DNA of 64,000 nucleotides, from NCBI RefSeq assembly GCF_035917415.1, contig NZ_CP109073.1, positions 1,719,001-1,783,000 on the forward strand. The letters are read 5' to 3'. Positions 16,872 to 25,226 of this stretch are shown here, one piece after another (the first letter of the stretch is position 1; each line of letters starts with the position of its first letter). Below the pieces are notes generated by a model, which saw only the letters and a program-made list of their open reading frames with translations, made no database searches and had not been told where the DNA came from. Source of the DNA: Streptomyces sp. NBC_01803 (lineage in GTDB: Bacteria > Actinomycetota > Actinomycetes > Streptomycetales > Streptomycetaceae). The position numbers were made by a program, and so were the translations under genes.

Positions 16872-19800
16872 CTACTGCTGGTACGTGGGACCGAGGTCCC
16901 GATCCGTGCGGTCGGCCGAGGAATTGGCCTGGCGCCCCTGCTGGATGCCCCGGCGGAGGTTGGTCAGCCGGCCGCGGACGTCGTCCGGGCTGCGGGAGAC
17001 CGACGGACCGGCCGGGGCGGCCGACTGCGACTGCGCCGCGCCGGCGACGAGGTTGGCGCGCGGCACCCGCCGGGGAAGCCCGGAGGTGGTCACGCCACCC
17101 GCGCTGGGCTGACGCAGTTGCTCGGCCTGCCGCCAGCGCTCGTCGTTGGGCGACGGGCGCCACGGTGCGCTCGCCTCCCCGGGAGCGGGCTCCCCACGGA
17201 CGGGCTGGTGCTGGGCGGCTGAGGGTTCGGCGGCGGCCGGCCGAGGGCCGGGCGCGGGGACCGCCGAAGGAGCCGGAACGGAGTCGGCGGGCGAGGCTGC
17301 GGCACGTCGGGTGCCGAACCACGTCGACTCCATCTCCTCGAAGATCGGAGTGCGTTCCGGAGCGCTGTCCGCGGCGGACACGGGCAGCGGGTCGCGCAGC
17401 TCGTCGGGGCGCCGGGCCGGGAGAGGCCGTTGCGGGGCCACCGGCTGCGGGGCCACCGGCTGTGGCGCGGGGGACCGCGGCGGATCCGGCCGGGGCGCGA
17501 CCTGGGCCGACGGCCGCCGCGCGGCCGGGAACTCCCCGGTGTCCTGGGGGGAGGGGCCGGAGGGAGCGCTCGGGAAGTTGAACCGGGTGGTGTCGTCGGG
17601 CTGTTGGGGACGCGGCTGGCGGCGGCCGAACGCGGCGGCCACGCCCGAGGGACCCGCACCGGTCGCGCCGACATAGCCGGGCCGGGCGTACTCGCCGGTC
17701 GACTCGGGTTCGTCGTGCCCGCGCGGCCCGTCCAGCTCGTCCGGGGCGATCGACAGGGGACCGCCGTCCTCGTCCGCGGCGGCCCAGCTCGGGCGACCGC
17801 CCTGGGACGCGGATCCGGCGGGCACGGGCTCGCCGGCGGGCGGGGCGGTACGTTCCGGGGCGGGAGGCGCGGGAGGCGCGGGAGGCGCGGGCGGCGACGG
17901 CGGGGCGACGGCGGGGCGCGGCTCGGGGACCTGGGGAGCGGCGGGGGCCGCCGGGGCCCGTGGGGCGGGCGCGGGCGGCTGTGCGGCCTGATCGTCGGCG
18001 CCCGCGGGCTTGCCGGAGCCGAGGGGGCGGGAGGGCAGCGCGGGGCGTCCCTGACCGCCAGGACCGCCCTGGACCGGCCGCGGTGGCCGCGGCTGGGGGG
18101 TGGCGGAACCCAGACTCCTGGCCTGGTCACCGCTCTGGAGGCGCGCGGTGTCCCCCTGGGCACCGCCCGACGGCACCGCGGGCGGGCGGCGGGGGCCGGC
18201 CGCCGGGGGGTCGCGGCGCAGCGTCGCGGTCGGCGGCGCGGCGGCGGCTGCTGGGGCCGGACGGGTACGGCCGCCGCCCTGGGCGACGTCGGCGGGGAGC
18301 ATGACCAGGGCAGTGGTACCGCCGGAGTCGGACGGCCGCAGCTGGATGCGGATGTTGTGCCGCCGGGAGAGGCGGCCGACCACGAACAGGCCCATCCGGC
18401 GGGAGACCGAGACGTCGACCGTGGGCGGGTTGGCCAGCCGGTCGTTGATCTCGGCCAGGTCTTCCGGGGACAGGCCGATGCCGGTGTCGTGGATCTCGAC
18501 CAGCACCCGGCCGTCCGGCAGCGCGTGGCCGGTGACCTTCACCTTGGTCTGCGGGGAGGAGAACGAGGTGGCGTTCTCCAGCAGCTCGGCGAGCAGGTGC
18601 ACCAGGTCGTTGACGACCCGGCCGGCGACATCCGTCTTGGGCACGGCGCTGAGCTCGATGCGCTCGTACTGCTCCACCTCGGAGGCGGCGGCCCGCAGCA
18701 CGTCGACGAGCGGCACCGGGCGCGTCCACCGGCGGCCCGGCTCCTCGCCCGCGAGCACCAGCAGGTTCTCGCCGTTGCGGCGCATGCGGGTCGCCAGGTG
18801 GTCCAGCTTGAACAGCGAGGAGAGCTGGTCGGGGTCCGCCTCGCGGGACTCCAGCTCGGAGATGAGGGAGAGCTGGCGCTGGATGAGGCCCTGGCTGCGG
18901 CGGGACAGGTTGGTGAACATCGCGTTGACGTTGCCCCGCAGCAGGGCCTGCTCGCCGGCCAGCCGCACGGCCTCGCGGTGCACGTCGTCGAACGCCTGGG
19001 CGACCCGGCCTATCTCGTCCCGGGTGTAGACGCCGACCGGCTCCACCGTGGTGTCGACGTCCTCGGGCTCGGCCTCGGACATGTGCTTGACGACCTCGGG
19101 CAGCCGCTTGTGGGCCACCTCCTGCGCGGTGTCCTGGAGGCGGCGCAGCGAGCGGACCATGGACCGGGCGACGACGAACGCGCCGACCACCGAGATGCCC
19201 AGCACCAGGATGATGACCGCGCCGTTGAGGATGGCGTCGCGCTGGGCCTCGTCGCGCAGCTTGCCGGCCTGCTCCTCCATCTCGGAGAGCAGCGTCTGCT
19301 CGATGCCCTCCATCGCGTCGATCTTGGCGCGGTCCTGGTCGTACCAGTCCATGTAGGACAGCGGCTGGCTCTGGATGCCCTCCTCGGCGGAGAACACCTG
19401 GGCCGCGAACTGGTTGGCCGAGGTGACGTTGACGATGCCGCCGTCGAGCGGTTCGAGGAGCTCCTCAGCGCGCTCCTCGTCCCCGTAGATCTCGGTGAAG
19501 GTCTTGAGCTGCGCGTTCTCGCTCTGCTGGTGGATGCGGCCGTAGCGCCAGTCGTTGTCCGACAGAGCGGCCGAATCGCCCGCGCGCTCGTCCCGGGCGA
19601 GGCCGGCGGTGATGACCGCGCGCTGGATGGAGGCGTGCTCCTTGGCGAGGGAGAACGCGGCGAGGGCGCGGGTGCTGCGGATCATCTCGCTGTTGCTCGT
19701 CGCCTGGGCCATGTCCTGGGAGAGCGAGAGCAGCGCGTCGATGAGCTGGTTGTACTCGGAGACGGTCTGCGAGACGTAGTCCGGGTCGGAGTACGCCTCG

Positions 19801-20405
19801 TTCCTGATCTGACTGATCCGGTTGATCTGGCGCCCGATGTCGGTGACCGTCGCGTGGACGCCCTGCATCGCCTCGTCGGAGCTGTTGATGCCGAGGGTGG
19901 CGTCGCTGAACGCCTCCATCGCCTGGTCGGTGCGCTCGCGGGGCGCGGCGACCTCGTCGCTCTTCGGGTTCCGGCCGCTGATCAGCGGGCCGGCCGACCG
20001 GTCGCGCTCCTCCTGGAGCGCCGCGGCCAGCAGCGTCGCCTGCTGGGTCATGTCGGTGAGCAGCTGCATGTTGTCGAGCTGCTCGATGTTGTCCAGCGAG
20101 TTCTGGATGCGCAGGCCGCCCAGCACGCTCGCGGCGACCACGGGGAGGGCGATCAGGGAGACCAGCCGGGTGCTGATGCGCCAGTTGCGCAGGGCCAGTC
20201 GGGAGCCGGCGCGGCTGGGGCGGCTGGGCGCGGACCGGCCGCCCGTTTCCTCGGCGGGGCGGTCGCGCGGGGACTGCTCGCCGGGTGGGCCGGGATGTGT
20301 CGGGTCGCCGCTCAGGGCAGGACCGACGGAGGAGCCGCGCTCTGCCGCGCCGCTCCGCTCCGCGTCCGCCGCAGCGCTGCCTTCCCTCTTGAAACGTCCC
20401 TGCAC
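16872..20405 (-). CDS. cvnA: Conservon 2 A component: nitrate/nitrite-sensing-type membrane histidine kinase-like protein
   Basis: A 1177-residue sensor. It has transmembrane helices near residues 80 (LVSLIALPVVAASVLGGL) and 391 (VIILVLGISVVGAFVVA), with an extracytoplasmic NIT-type helical domain between them. A HAMP region follows, then a HATPase with N-box HLLAELLENATSFS near residue 605 and G1 box DTGIGL near residue 642. A tail of more than 450 residues is extremely Pro/Ala-rich. The GTG at 20405 (VQGRFKREGS) is the start usual for this family, with AGAGG upstream; longer starts reach back into the promoter. Unlike B, C and D, it is clearly diverged from CvnA1. Confidence 0.91.
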   Translation of the reverse strand: MQGRFKREGSAAADAERSGAAERGSSVGPALSGDPTHPGPPGEQSPRDRPAEETGGRSAPSRPSRAGSRLALRNWRISTRLVSLIALPVVAASVLGGLRIQNSLDNIEQLDNMQLLTDMTQQATLLAAALQEERDRSAGPLISGRNPKSDEVAAPRERTDQAMEAFSDATLGINSSDEAMQGVHATVTDIGRQINRISQIRNEAYSDPDYVSQTVSEYNQLIDALLSLSQDMAQATSNSEMIRSTRALAAFSLAKEHASIQRAVITAGLARDERAGDSAALSDNDWRYGRIHQQSENAQLKTFTEIYGDEERAEELLEPLDGGIVNVTSANQFAAQVFSAEEGIQSQPLSYMDWYDQDRAKIDAMEGIEQTLLSEMEEQAGKLRDEAQRDAILNGAVIILVLGISVVGAFVVARSMVRSLRRLQDTAQEVAHKRLPEVVKHMSEAEPEDVDTTVEPVGVYTRDEIGRVAQAFDDVHREAVRLAGEQALLRGNVNAMFTNLSRRSQGLIQRQLSLISELESREADPDQLSSLFKLDHLATRMRRNGENLLVLAGEEPGRRWTRPVPLVDVLRAAASEVEQYERIELSAVPKTDVAGRVVNDLVHLLAELLENATSFSSPQTKVKVTGHALPDGRVLVEIHDTGIGLSPEDLAEINDRLANPPTVDVSVSRRMGLFVVGRLSRRHNIRIQLRPSDSGGTTALVMLPADVAQGGGRTRPAPAAAAAPPTATLRRDPPAAGPRRPPAVPSGGAQGDTARLQSGDQARSLGSATPQPRPPRPVQGGPGGQGRPALPSRPLGSGKPAGADDQAAQPPAPAPRAPAAPAAPQVPEPRPAVAPPSPPAPPAPPAPPAPERTAPPAGEPVPAGSASQGGRPSWAAADEDGGPLSIAPDELDGPRGHDEPESTGEYARPGYVGATGAGPSGVAAAFGRRQPRPQQPDDTTRFNFPSAPSGPSPQDTGEFPAARRPSAQVAPRPDPPRSPAPQPVAPQPVAPQRPLPARRPDELRDPLPVSAADSAPERTPIFEEMESTWFGTRRAAASPADSVPAPSAVPAPGPRPAAAEPSAAQHQPVRGEPAPGEASAPWRPSPNDERWRQAEQLRQPSAGGVTTSGLPRRVPRANLVAGAAQSQSAAPAGPSVSRSPDDVRGRLTNLRRGIQQGRQANSSADRTDRDLGPTYQQ

Positions 20406-20580
20406 TAGCGTCGCAACCTCTGGACCAGGCGCCCCGCCGCGGTGGCGACGTGACGGTGTCGAGCCGGGGGCACGCGCGCCCCGTATCGGTCGTTCGGACA
20501 ACCGGCGCGTCCGGTGTTCAGCCAGTGCGGGTGGCGCTTGGTGTGCGTCCCTCACGTGGCTCGTTGACTCGCGGCGGTCC

Positions 20581-20631
20581 GTGGAATTCCAGCACAGTGG
20601 CCGATCTCCAACAAGGGCCCGGAATCGTCCC
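20581..20631 (-). promoter_or_regulatory. Conserved upstream element of cvnA2
   Basis: Counterpart of the element upstream of cvnA1. On the minus strand it runs from GGGACGATTCCGGG to GTGCTGGAATTCCAC. It starts 176 bases before the cvnA2 GTG. The shared pieces GGACGRTTC and GTGCTGGAAT suggest a common regulator or sigma factor. Confidence 0.5.
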
Positions 20632-20889
20632 GTGACATGGATGACGCCGCGTCGAGGTTTCATCACGAAGTGCGCACAAAAGGCGCGGAGGAATAGGACG
20701 TTTGCTCCCACCGTGACCACGCGATCGGCACACTTGACACGCGTCGCATACGAAGAAAGGCGAAGAATTGACCGGCTATGAGCGCTTCGCCCCATACGCG
20801 CATTGACCCCTTACGCCCGATTTGCCGCACTACTCGTGAGGAAACTCACACCTTCGGGGGGACTGAATGTCGGCATGGCGTGGGTAGAC
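20632..20889. other. Intergenic stretch without a recognised gene
   Basis: Slightly lower GC than the surroundings. I see no convincing coding frame, hairpin or repeat. It separates the cvn2 operon from the divergent small gene and probably holds upstream regulatory DNA. Confidence 0.4.
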
Positions 20890-20895
20890 GGCGCC

Positions 20896-20901
20896 TAATC
20901 T
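20896..20901 (+). promoter_or_regulatory. -10 box TAATCT for a leaderless small gene
   Basis: TAATCT ends four bases before a GTG codon at 20906 that opens the 75-residue frame, the arrangement seen in leaderless actinomycete genes. No convincing -35 box is visible. Confidence 0.45.
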
Positions 20902-20905
20902 CAGC

Positions 20906-21133
20906 GTGACCGTCCCCGGAATGACGGACCCGAGGCAGAAACCCGAGGCAGAACCCGTGAAGAGCACCCTGAGCCCGCGCTCCCTCGCCAACCCCCGGCG
21001 CACCACCCTCGCACACCTCGCGGACGCCACCGGGCTCGCCCCGGCCGTGCTGCCCGAGGCACGCATGCCCGAACTGCCCCGGCAGACGGCCAACTCGCGC
21101 CGCACCAAGCTCCAGGTGAAGCCGGCCGTCTAG
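20906..21133 (+). CDS. Small basic protein of unknown function (75 aa, possibly 59 aa)
   Basis: I do not recognise it. The 75-residue frame shows strong GC bias at third positions, which supports coding. It contains two similar pieces, ANPRRTTLAHL (near residue 28) and ANSRRTKLQV (near residue 63), separated by LADATGLAPAVLPEARMPELP. There is no signal peptide or membrane segment. The GTG at 20906 would be leaderless, with TAATCT just upstream. Alternative starts are ATG 20921 and GTG 20957 (VKSTLSPRSL) with a weak GAGG site. It is convergent with accE, and the two are separated by a very strong hairpin. Confidence 0.6.
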   Translation: MTVPGMTDPRQKPEAEPVKSTLSPRSLANPRRTTLAHLADATGLAPAVLPEARMPELPRQTANSRRTKLQVKPAV

Positions 21134-21149
21134 CCTGCCGGGCACCGCT

Positions 21150-21218
21150 CCCCCACCGCACGCACGGCGCCGCCCCGGCCCTTGATGGGCCGGGGCGGCG
21201 CCGTGCGTGCGGTGGGGG
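21150..21218. terminator. Very long bidirectional terminator hairpin
   Basis: A perfect 32-bp inverted repeat (21150-21181 and 21187-21218) with a 5-base loop TTGAT. It fills the gap between the converging small gene (stop 21133) and accE (stop 21220) and likely terminates both. Confidence 0.9.
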
Positions 21219-21219
21219 G

Positions 21220-21441
21220 TCAGCCCTGCCAGCTGTGCGGGGCGCGGTACGCGCGGGCGCGCTCCAGGCGGCGCCACGCCGCGGGGTTGCGGTCGGCGTC
21301 GTCGCCCTCAGGGGCGGCGTGCCGGGACGAGGCGCGGGCCATCAGCAGGGCGGTCACCGCGGCCAGCTCCTCATCGCTGGCCCGGCCCTTCTCCACCCGG
21401 ACCAGGTGCGGCGCCGGGGCGGTGATCGTCTCGGGGCTCAT
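21220..21441 (-). CDS. accE: Acyl-CoA carboxylase epsilon subunit
   Basis: A 73-residue accessory subunit found with actinomycete acyl-CoA carboxylase beta subunits; it stabilises and stimulates the alpha-beta complex. It shows the family pattern: an N-terminal LVRVEKGRASDEELAAVTALL helix and a C-terminal AWRRLERARAYRAPHSWQG. The ATG at 21441 has AAGGAG nine bases upstream. It follows accB by 21 bases on the same strand, so they form one operon ending in the 32-bp hairpin. Confidence 0.9.
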   Translation of the reverse strand: MSPETITAPAPHLVRVEKGRASDEELAAVTALLMARASSRHAAPEGDDADRNPAAWRRLERARAYRAPHSWQG

Positions 21442-21462
21442 CGTCAGCTCTCCTTCGGTGGC

Positions 21463-23058
21463 TTACTGCGGCGGGTTGCCGTGCTTGCGGGCGGGCAGAT
21501 CGGCGTGCTTGGTGCGCAGCATCGCCAGCGTGCGGATGAGGACGTCGCGGGTCTCGGCCGGCTCGATCACGTCGTCGACCAGACCGCGCTCGGCGGCGTA
21601 GTAGGGGTGCATCAGCTCCGCCTTGTACTCCTTGACCATCCGCGAGCGCATGGCGTCGGGGTCGTCGGCACCGGAGATCTGACGGCGGAAGATGACGTTG
21701 GCGGCACCCTCGGCGCCCATCACCGCGATCTCGTTGGTCGGCCAGGCGAGCGTCACGTCGGCGCCGATCGACTGGGAGTCCATGACGATGTACGCGCCGC
21801 CGTACGCCTTGCGCAGCACCACCGAGACGCGCGGGACCGTCGCGTTGCAGTAGGCGTACAGGAGCTTGGCGCCGTGCCGGATGATGCCGCCGTGCTCCTG
21901 GTCGACGCCCGGCAGGAAGCCGGGGACGTCCAGCAGCGTGATGATCGGGATGTTGAAGGCGTCGCACATCTGGACGAAGCGTGCCGCCTTCTCGGAGGCG
22001 GAGATGTCCAGCACGCCGGCCAGGGACTGCGGCTGGTTGGCGACGATGCCGACCACCTGGCCGTCGAGCCGGGACAGGGCACAGATGATGTTCCCCGCCC
22101 AGCGCTCGTGAATCTCCAGGAACTCCCCGTCGTCCACGATCTCCTCGATGACGGACCGCATGTCGTACGGCCGGTTGCCGTCGCTGGGGACCAGGTCCAC
22201 CAGGGCGTCGCAGCGCCGGTCCGCCGGGTCCTCGGTGGGCACCACCGGCGGGTTCTCCCGGTTGTTCTGCGGCAGCATCGACAGCAGGAACCGCACCTCC
22301 TCGATGCAGGATTCCTCGTCGTCGTAGGCGAAGTGGGCCACGCCCGAGGTCCCGGCGTGCACGTCCGCGCCGCCGAGACCGTTCTGCGTGACCTGGGCGC
22401 CGGTCACGGCCTGGACGACGTCGGGGCCGGTGATGAACATCTGCGCGGTCTCACGGACCATGAACACGAAGTCGGTCAGCGCCGGCGAGTACGCCGCGCC
22501 GCCCGCGCACGGGCCGAGCATCACGCTGATCTGCGGGATCACCCCGGAGGCCCGGGTGTTCCGCTGGAAGATGCCGCCATAACCCGCGAGCGCCGACACA
22601 CCCTCCTGGATGCGCGCGCCCGCGCCGTCGTTGAGCGAGACCAGCGGCGCGCCCGCCGACATGGCCATGTCCATGATCTTGTGGATCTTCGCCGCGTGGG
22701 CCTCGCCCAGCGCGCCGCCGAAGATCCGGAAGTCGTGGGCGTAGACGAAGACCGTCCGCCCGTGCACCGTCCCCCAGCCCGTGACCACCCCGTCGGTGTA
22801 CGGCCGCTTCGCCTCCAGGCCGAAGCCGGAGGCCCGGTGCCGCCGCAGGACACCCACTTCGTGGAAGGACCCTTCGTCCAGCAGCAGACCGATCCGCTCC
22901 CGTGCCGTCAGCTTGCCCTTGGCATGCTGGGCCTCGGTGGCCTTCTCCGAGGGACCCCGCAGCGCTTCCTCGCGGATGGCGCGCAGCTCCTCGACCCGTC
23001 CACGGGCGTCGATGACGGCTACCGGTTCGGAGAGATCAGTCTCAGCTTGATCGGTCAT
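21463..23058 (-). CDS. accB: Acyl-CoA carboxylase beta subunit (carboxyltransferase)
   Basis: Transfers the carboxyl group from biotin on the alpha subunit to acetyl-CoA or propionyl-CoA, giving malonyl- or methylmalonyl-CoA for fatty acids and polyketides. The 531-residue protein has the crotonase-like double domain with GGSL-type oxyanion pieces and AYGGAYIVMDSQSIGAD. The residue after GGAY, Ile424, matches the position where AccB has Ile and propionyl-specific PccB has Asp, so an AccB with acetyl-CoA activity is likely. The start ATG 23058 has no ribosome site but TAGGGT lies six bases upstream, suggesting a leaderless message. It is partnered by accE. Confidence 0.92.
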   Translation of the reverse strand: MTDQAETDLSEPVAVIDARGRVEELRAIREEALRGPSEKATEAQHAKGKLTARERIGLLLDEGSFHEVGVLRRHRASGFGLEAKRPYTDGVVTGWGTVHGRTVFVYAHDFRIFGGALGEAHAAKIHKIMDMAMSAGAPLVSLNDGAGARIQEGVSALAGYGGIFQRNTRASGVIPQISVMLGPCAGGAAYSPALTDFVFMVRETAQMFITGPDVVQAVTGAQVTQNGLGGADVHAGTSGVAHFAYDDEESCIEEVRFLLSMLPQNNRENPPVVPTEDPADRRCDALVDLVPSDGNRPYDMRSVIEEIVDDGEFLEIHERWAGNIICALSRLDGQVVGIVANQPQSLAGVLDISASEKAARFVQMCDAFNIPIITLLDVPGFLPGVDQEHGGIIRHGAKLLYAYCNATVPRVSVVLRKAYGGAYIVMDSQSIGADVTLAWPTNEIAVMGAEGAANVIFRRQISGADDPDAMRSRMVKEYKAELMHPYYAAERGLVDDVIEPAETRDVLIRTLAMLRTKHADLPARKHGNPPQ

Positions 23059-23241
23059 GTATAGACCCTACGAAACGGGACCCCCTTCAGGGCTCGTCAG
23101 ATCCGGACAGTCTCCGTCGCCGATTCATGGCTGCGCTGGACAGAACGGGAGTACGCCAGGGGGCGCAGTGCAGTGAAGTGACAGCGCCGCCCGGCGCGGC
23201 ACTGTAAGATCCCCACAGCATATGCCCCGTCCGCCGTCGCC

Positions 23242-24855
23242 TCAGTCGGTCGGCCGCAGCCCGGCGCGCAGCAGTCCGTAGGTGTAGGCGTCGTCCAGCG
23301 CCTGCCAGGAGGCGGCGATGACGTTCTCCGCCACGCCCACGGTGGACCACTCCGCCTCGCCGTCGCTGGTGGTGACCAGCACCCGGGTCGTGGACTGGGT
23401 GCCGTGCTTCCCGGCGAGGATGCGCACCTTGTAGTCCACCAGCTGGATACGGGCCAGCTGCGGAAAGGTCCGCTCCAGGCCTGTGCGCAGCGCCCGGTCG
23501 AGCGCGTTCACCGGTCCGTTGCCCTCGCCGCTGGCGAGAACGCGCTCCCCCTTCGCCCAGATCCGCACCGTCGCCTCGTTCTCCATCGAGCCGTCGGCGC
23601 GCTGGTCGGTGATCGTACGCCATGACTCCAGGCGGAAGAAGCGCTGCGGGCGACCGTTGACCTCGTCGCGCAGGAGCAGCTCGAACGAGGCGTCGGCGGC
23701 CTCGTAGGTGAAGCCCCTCAGCTCGCGCTCCTTGACCCGCTCGACGATCCGGCCGACGAGTTCGCGGTCGTCCAGGTCGTAGCCCAGCTCCTTGCCCTTG
23801 AGCTCGATGGACGCGCGGCCCGCCATGTCGGAGACCAGCATCCGCATGGAGTTGCCGACCCGCTCCGGGTCGATGTGCTGGTACAGGTCCGGATCGACCT
23901 TGATGGCCGAGGCGTGCAGCCCGCCCTTGTGCGCGAAGGCGGAGACGCCGACGTAGGGCTGGTGGGTGGCGGGCGTCAAGTTGACGACCTCGGCGATCGC
24001 GTGCGAGATGCGGGTCATCTCGGTCAGGGCGCCGGGGGGCAGCACCCGCCGGTCGTACTTCAGCTCCAGGGCGGCGACCACCGGGAAGAGGTTGGCGTTG
24101 CCGACGCGCTCGCCGTAGCCGTTGGCGGTGCACTGCACATGGGTGGCGCCGCCGTCCACGGCGGCGAGGGTGTTGGCGACGGCGCAGCCGGTGTCGTCCT
24201 GCGCGTGGATGCCGATGCGGGCGGCGGTGTCGGCCACCACGGTGCGCACCACGGCCTGGACCCGGGACGGGAGCATGCCGCCGTTGGTGTCGCACAGCAC
24301 GACCACGTCGGCGCCGGCCTCGTGCGCGGTGCGGACGACATCGAGCGCGTAGCCGGGGTTGGCCGCGTAGCCGTCGAAGAAGTGCTCGCAGTCCACGAAG
24401 ACCCGGCGGTCGTGCGCGCGCAGGTGGGCGACGGTGTCCCGGATCATGGCCAGGTTCTCGTCCAGGGTGGTGCGCAGGGCCAGCTCGACGTGGCGGTCGT
24501 GGGACTTGGCGACGATGGTCACAACGGGGGCGCCGGAGTCGATCAGCGCCCGCACCTGCGGGTCGGCGGCGACGTCCGTGCCCGCCCTGCGGGTGGCGCC
24601 GAAGGCCACGAGCCGGGCGTGCCGGAAGTCGATCTCGGTCCGGGCCCGCTGGAAGAACTCGGTGTCCCTCGGGTTCGCGCCCGGCCAGCCGCCCTCGATG
24701 AAGCCGACGCCGAAGTCGTCCAGGTGACGGGCGATGGTGAGCTTGTCGGCGACCGTGAGATTGATGCCCTCGCGCTGGGCGCCGTCGCGCAGGGTGGTGT
24801 CGAACACATGGAAGCCGTCGCTGGGGGCCCGCGGGTCCAGGGCGTCCGTCGTCAT
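23242..24855 (-). CDS. cimA: (R)-Citramalate synthase
   Basis: Condenses pyruvate with acetyl-CoA to citramalate, giving a threonine-independent route to 2-oxobutyrate and isoleucine. The 537-residue protein has the TIM-barrel signature DTTLRDGAQREGINLTV, then GGWPGANPRDTEFF. The metal-binding His pair is in IGIHAQDDTG, followed by CTANGYGERVGNANL. The C-terminal part (about 400-537) is a LeuA-type dimerisation/allosteric domain. Sequence cannot fully exclude a 2-isopropylmalate-synthase-like activity, but GGWPGANPRD is typical of the CimA branch. An Ile-coding leader and attenuator lie upstream. leuB, leuC and leuD in the window could serve the later steps. Confidence 0.9.
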   Translation of the reverse strand: MTTDALDPRAPSDGFHVFDTTLRDGAQREGINLTVADKLTIARHLDDFGVGFIEGGWPGANPRDTEFFQRARTEIDFRHARLVAFGATRRAGTDVAADPQVRALIDSGAPVVTIVAKSHDRHVELALRTTLDENLAMIRDTVAHLRAHDRRVFVDCEHFFDGYAANPGYALDVVRTAHEAGADVVVLCDTNGGMLPSRVQAVVRTVVADTAARIGIHAQDDTGCAVANTLAAVDGGATHVQCTANGYGERVGNANLFPVVAALELKYDRRVLPPGALTEMTRISHAIAEVVNLTPATHQPYVGVSAFAHKGGLHASAIKVDPDLYQHIDPERVGNSMRMLVSDMAGRASIELKGKELGYDLDDRELVGRIVERVKERELRGFTYEAADASFELLLRDEVNGRPQRFFRLESWRTITDQRADGSMENEATVRIWAKGERVLASGEGNGPVNALDRALRTGLERTFPQLARIQLVDYKVRILAGKHGTQSTTRVLVTTSDGEAEWSTVGVAENVIAASWQALDDAYTYGLLRAGLRPTD

Positions 24856-24960
24856 GGCGGGGAGACTCCTGTCGGAAGGATGCGTGGTTTCAGCCTGGCT
24901 CCACCGCCCCGCGTTCCCCGCGCTCCCGCCTCCCAGCCCTGGTCGGGCCGGAAAACGAAA

Positions 24961-24986
24961 AGACCTCTCGCGGATGCGAGAGGTCT
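24961..24986 (-). terminator. Attenuator terminator upstream of cimA
   Basis: Perfect 11-bp stem (AGACCTCTCGC at 24961-24971 and its complement at 24976-24986) with a 4-base loop. On the minus strand it is followed by TTTTCGTTTTCC, an actual U-rich tract, which is rare in this genome. It lies 106 bases before the cimA start and just after a short leader ORF, so it is most likely an attenuator. Confidence 0.8.
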
Positions 24987-25039
24987 GCGCGCGGGTCTGG
25001 GGCGAGGTGGCCGCTGCCGCGGGTTGTGCGGATCAGCGG

Positions 25040-25075
25040 TCACTGCGGACCGGCGCGCCTGTCACCGATAATCAT
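25040..25075 (-). CDS. Leader peptide MIIGDRRAGPQ for cimA attenuation
   Basis: An 11-codon ORF whose second and third codons are both isoleucine (ATT, ATC), followed 53 bases later by a terminator with a U-tract and then by cimA, an isoleucine-pathway gene. No ribosome site is visible, so it may be leaderless like many actinomycete leader peptides. Ribosome stalling at the Ile codons when Ile-tRNA is scarce would be expected to prevent the terminator. This is inference from layout. Confidence 0.65.
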   Translation of the reverse strand: MIIGDRRAGPQ

Positions 25076-25226
25076 GGCGAACGAGAGCACGCGGCCAGTG
25101 TGGCACACGGTGTCCCCGTGCCGCGTGCCGTCTCACCATCCGGACGCCGGTCCCGCGCGGCCCGGCCGGTGGGCGGGGCCGCGCGGGTGAGCGGGGTGCG
25201 GGAGGGACCGGATGCGGGAACGCGGG

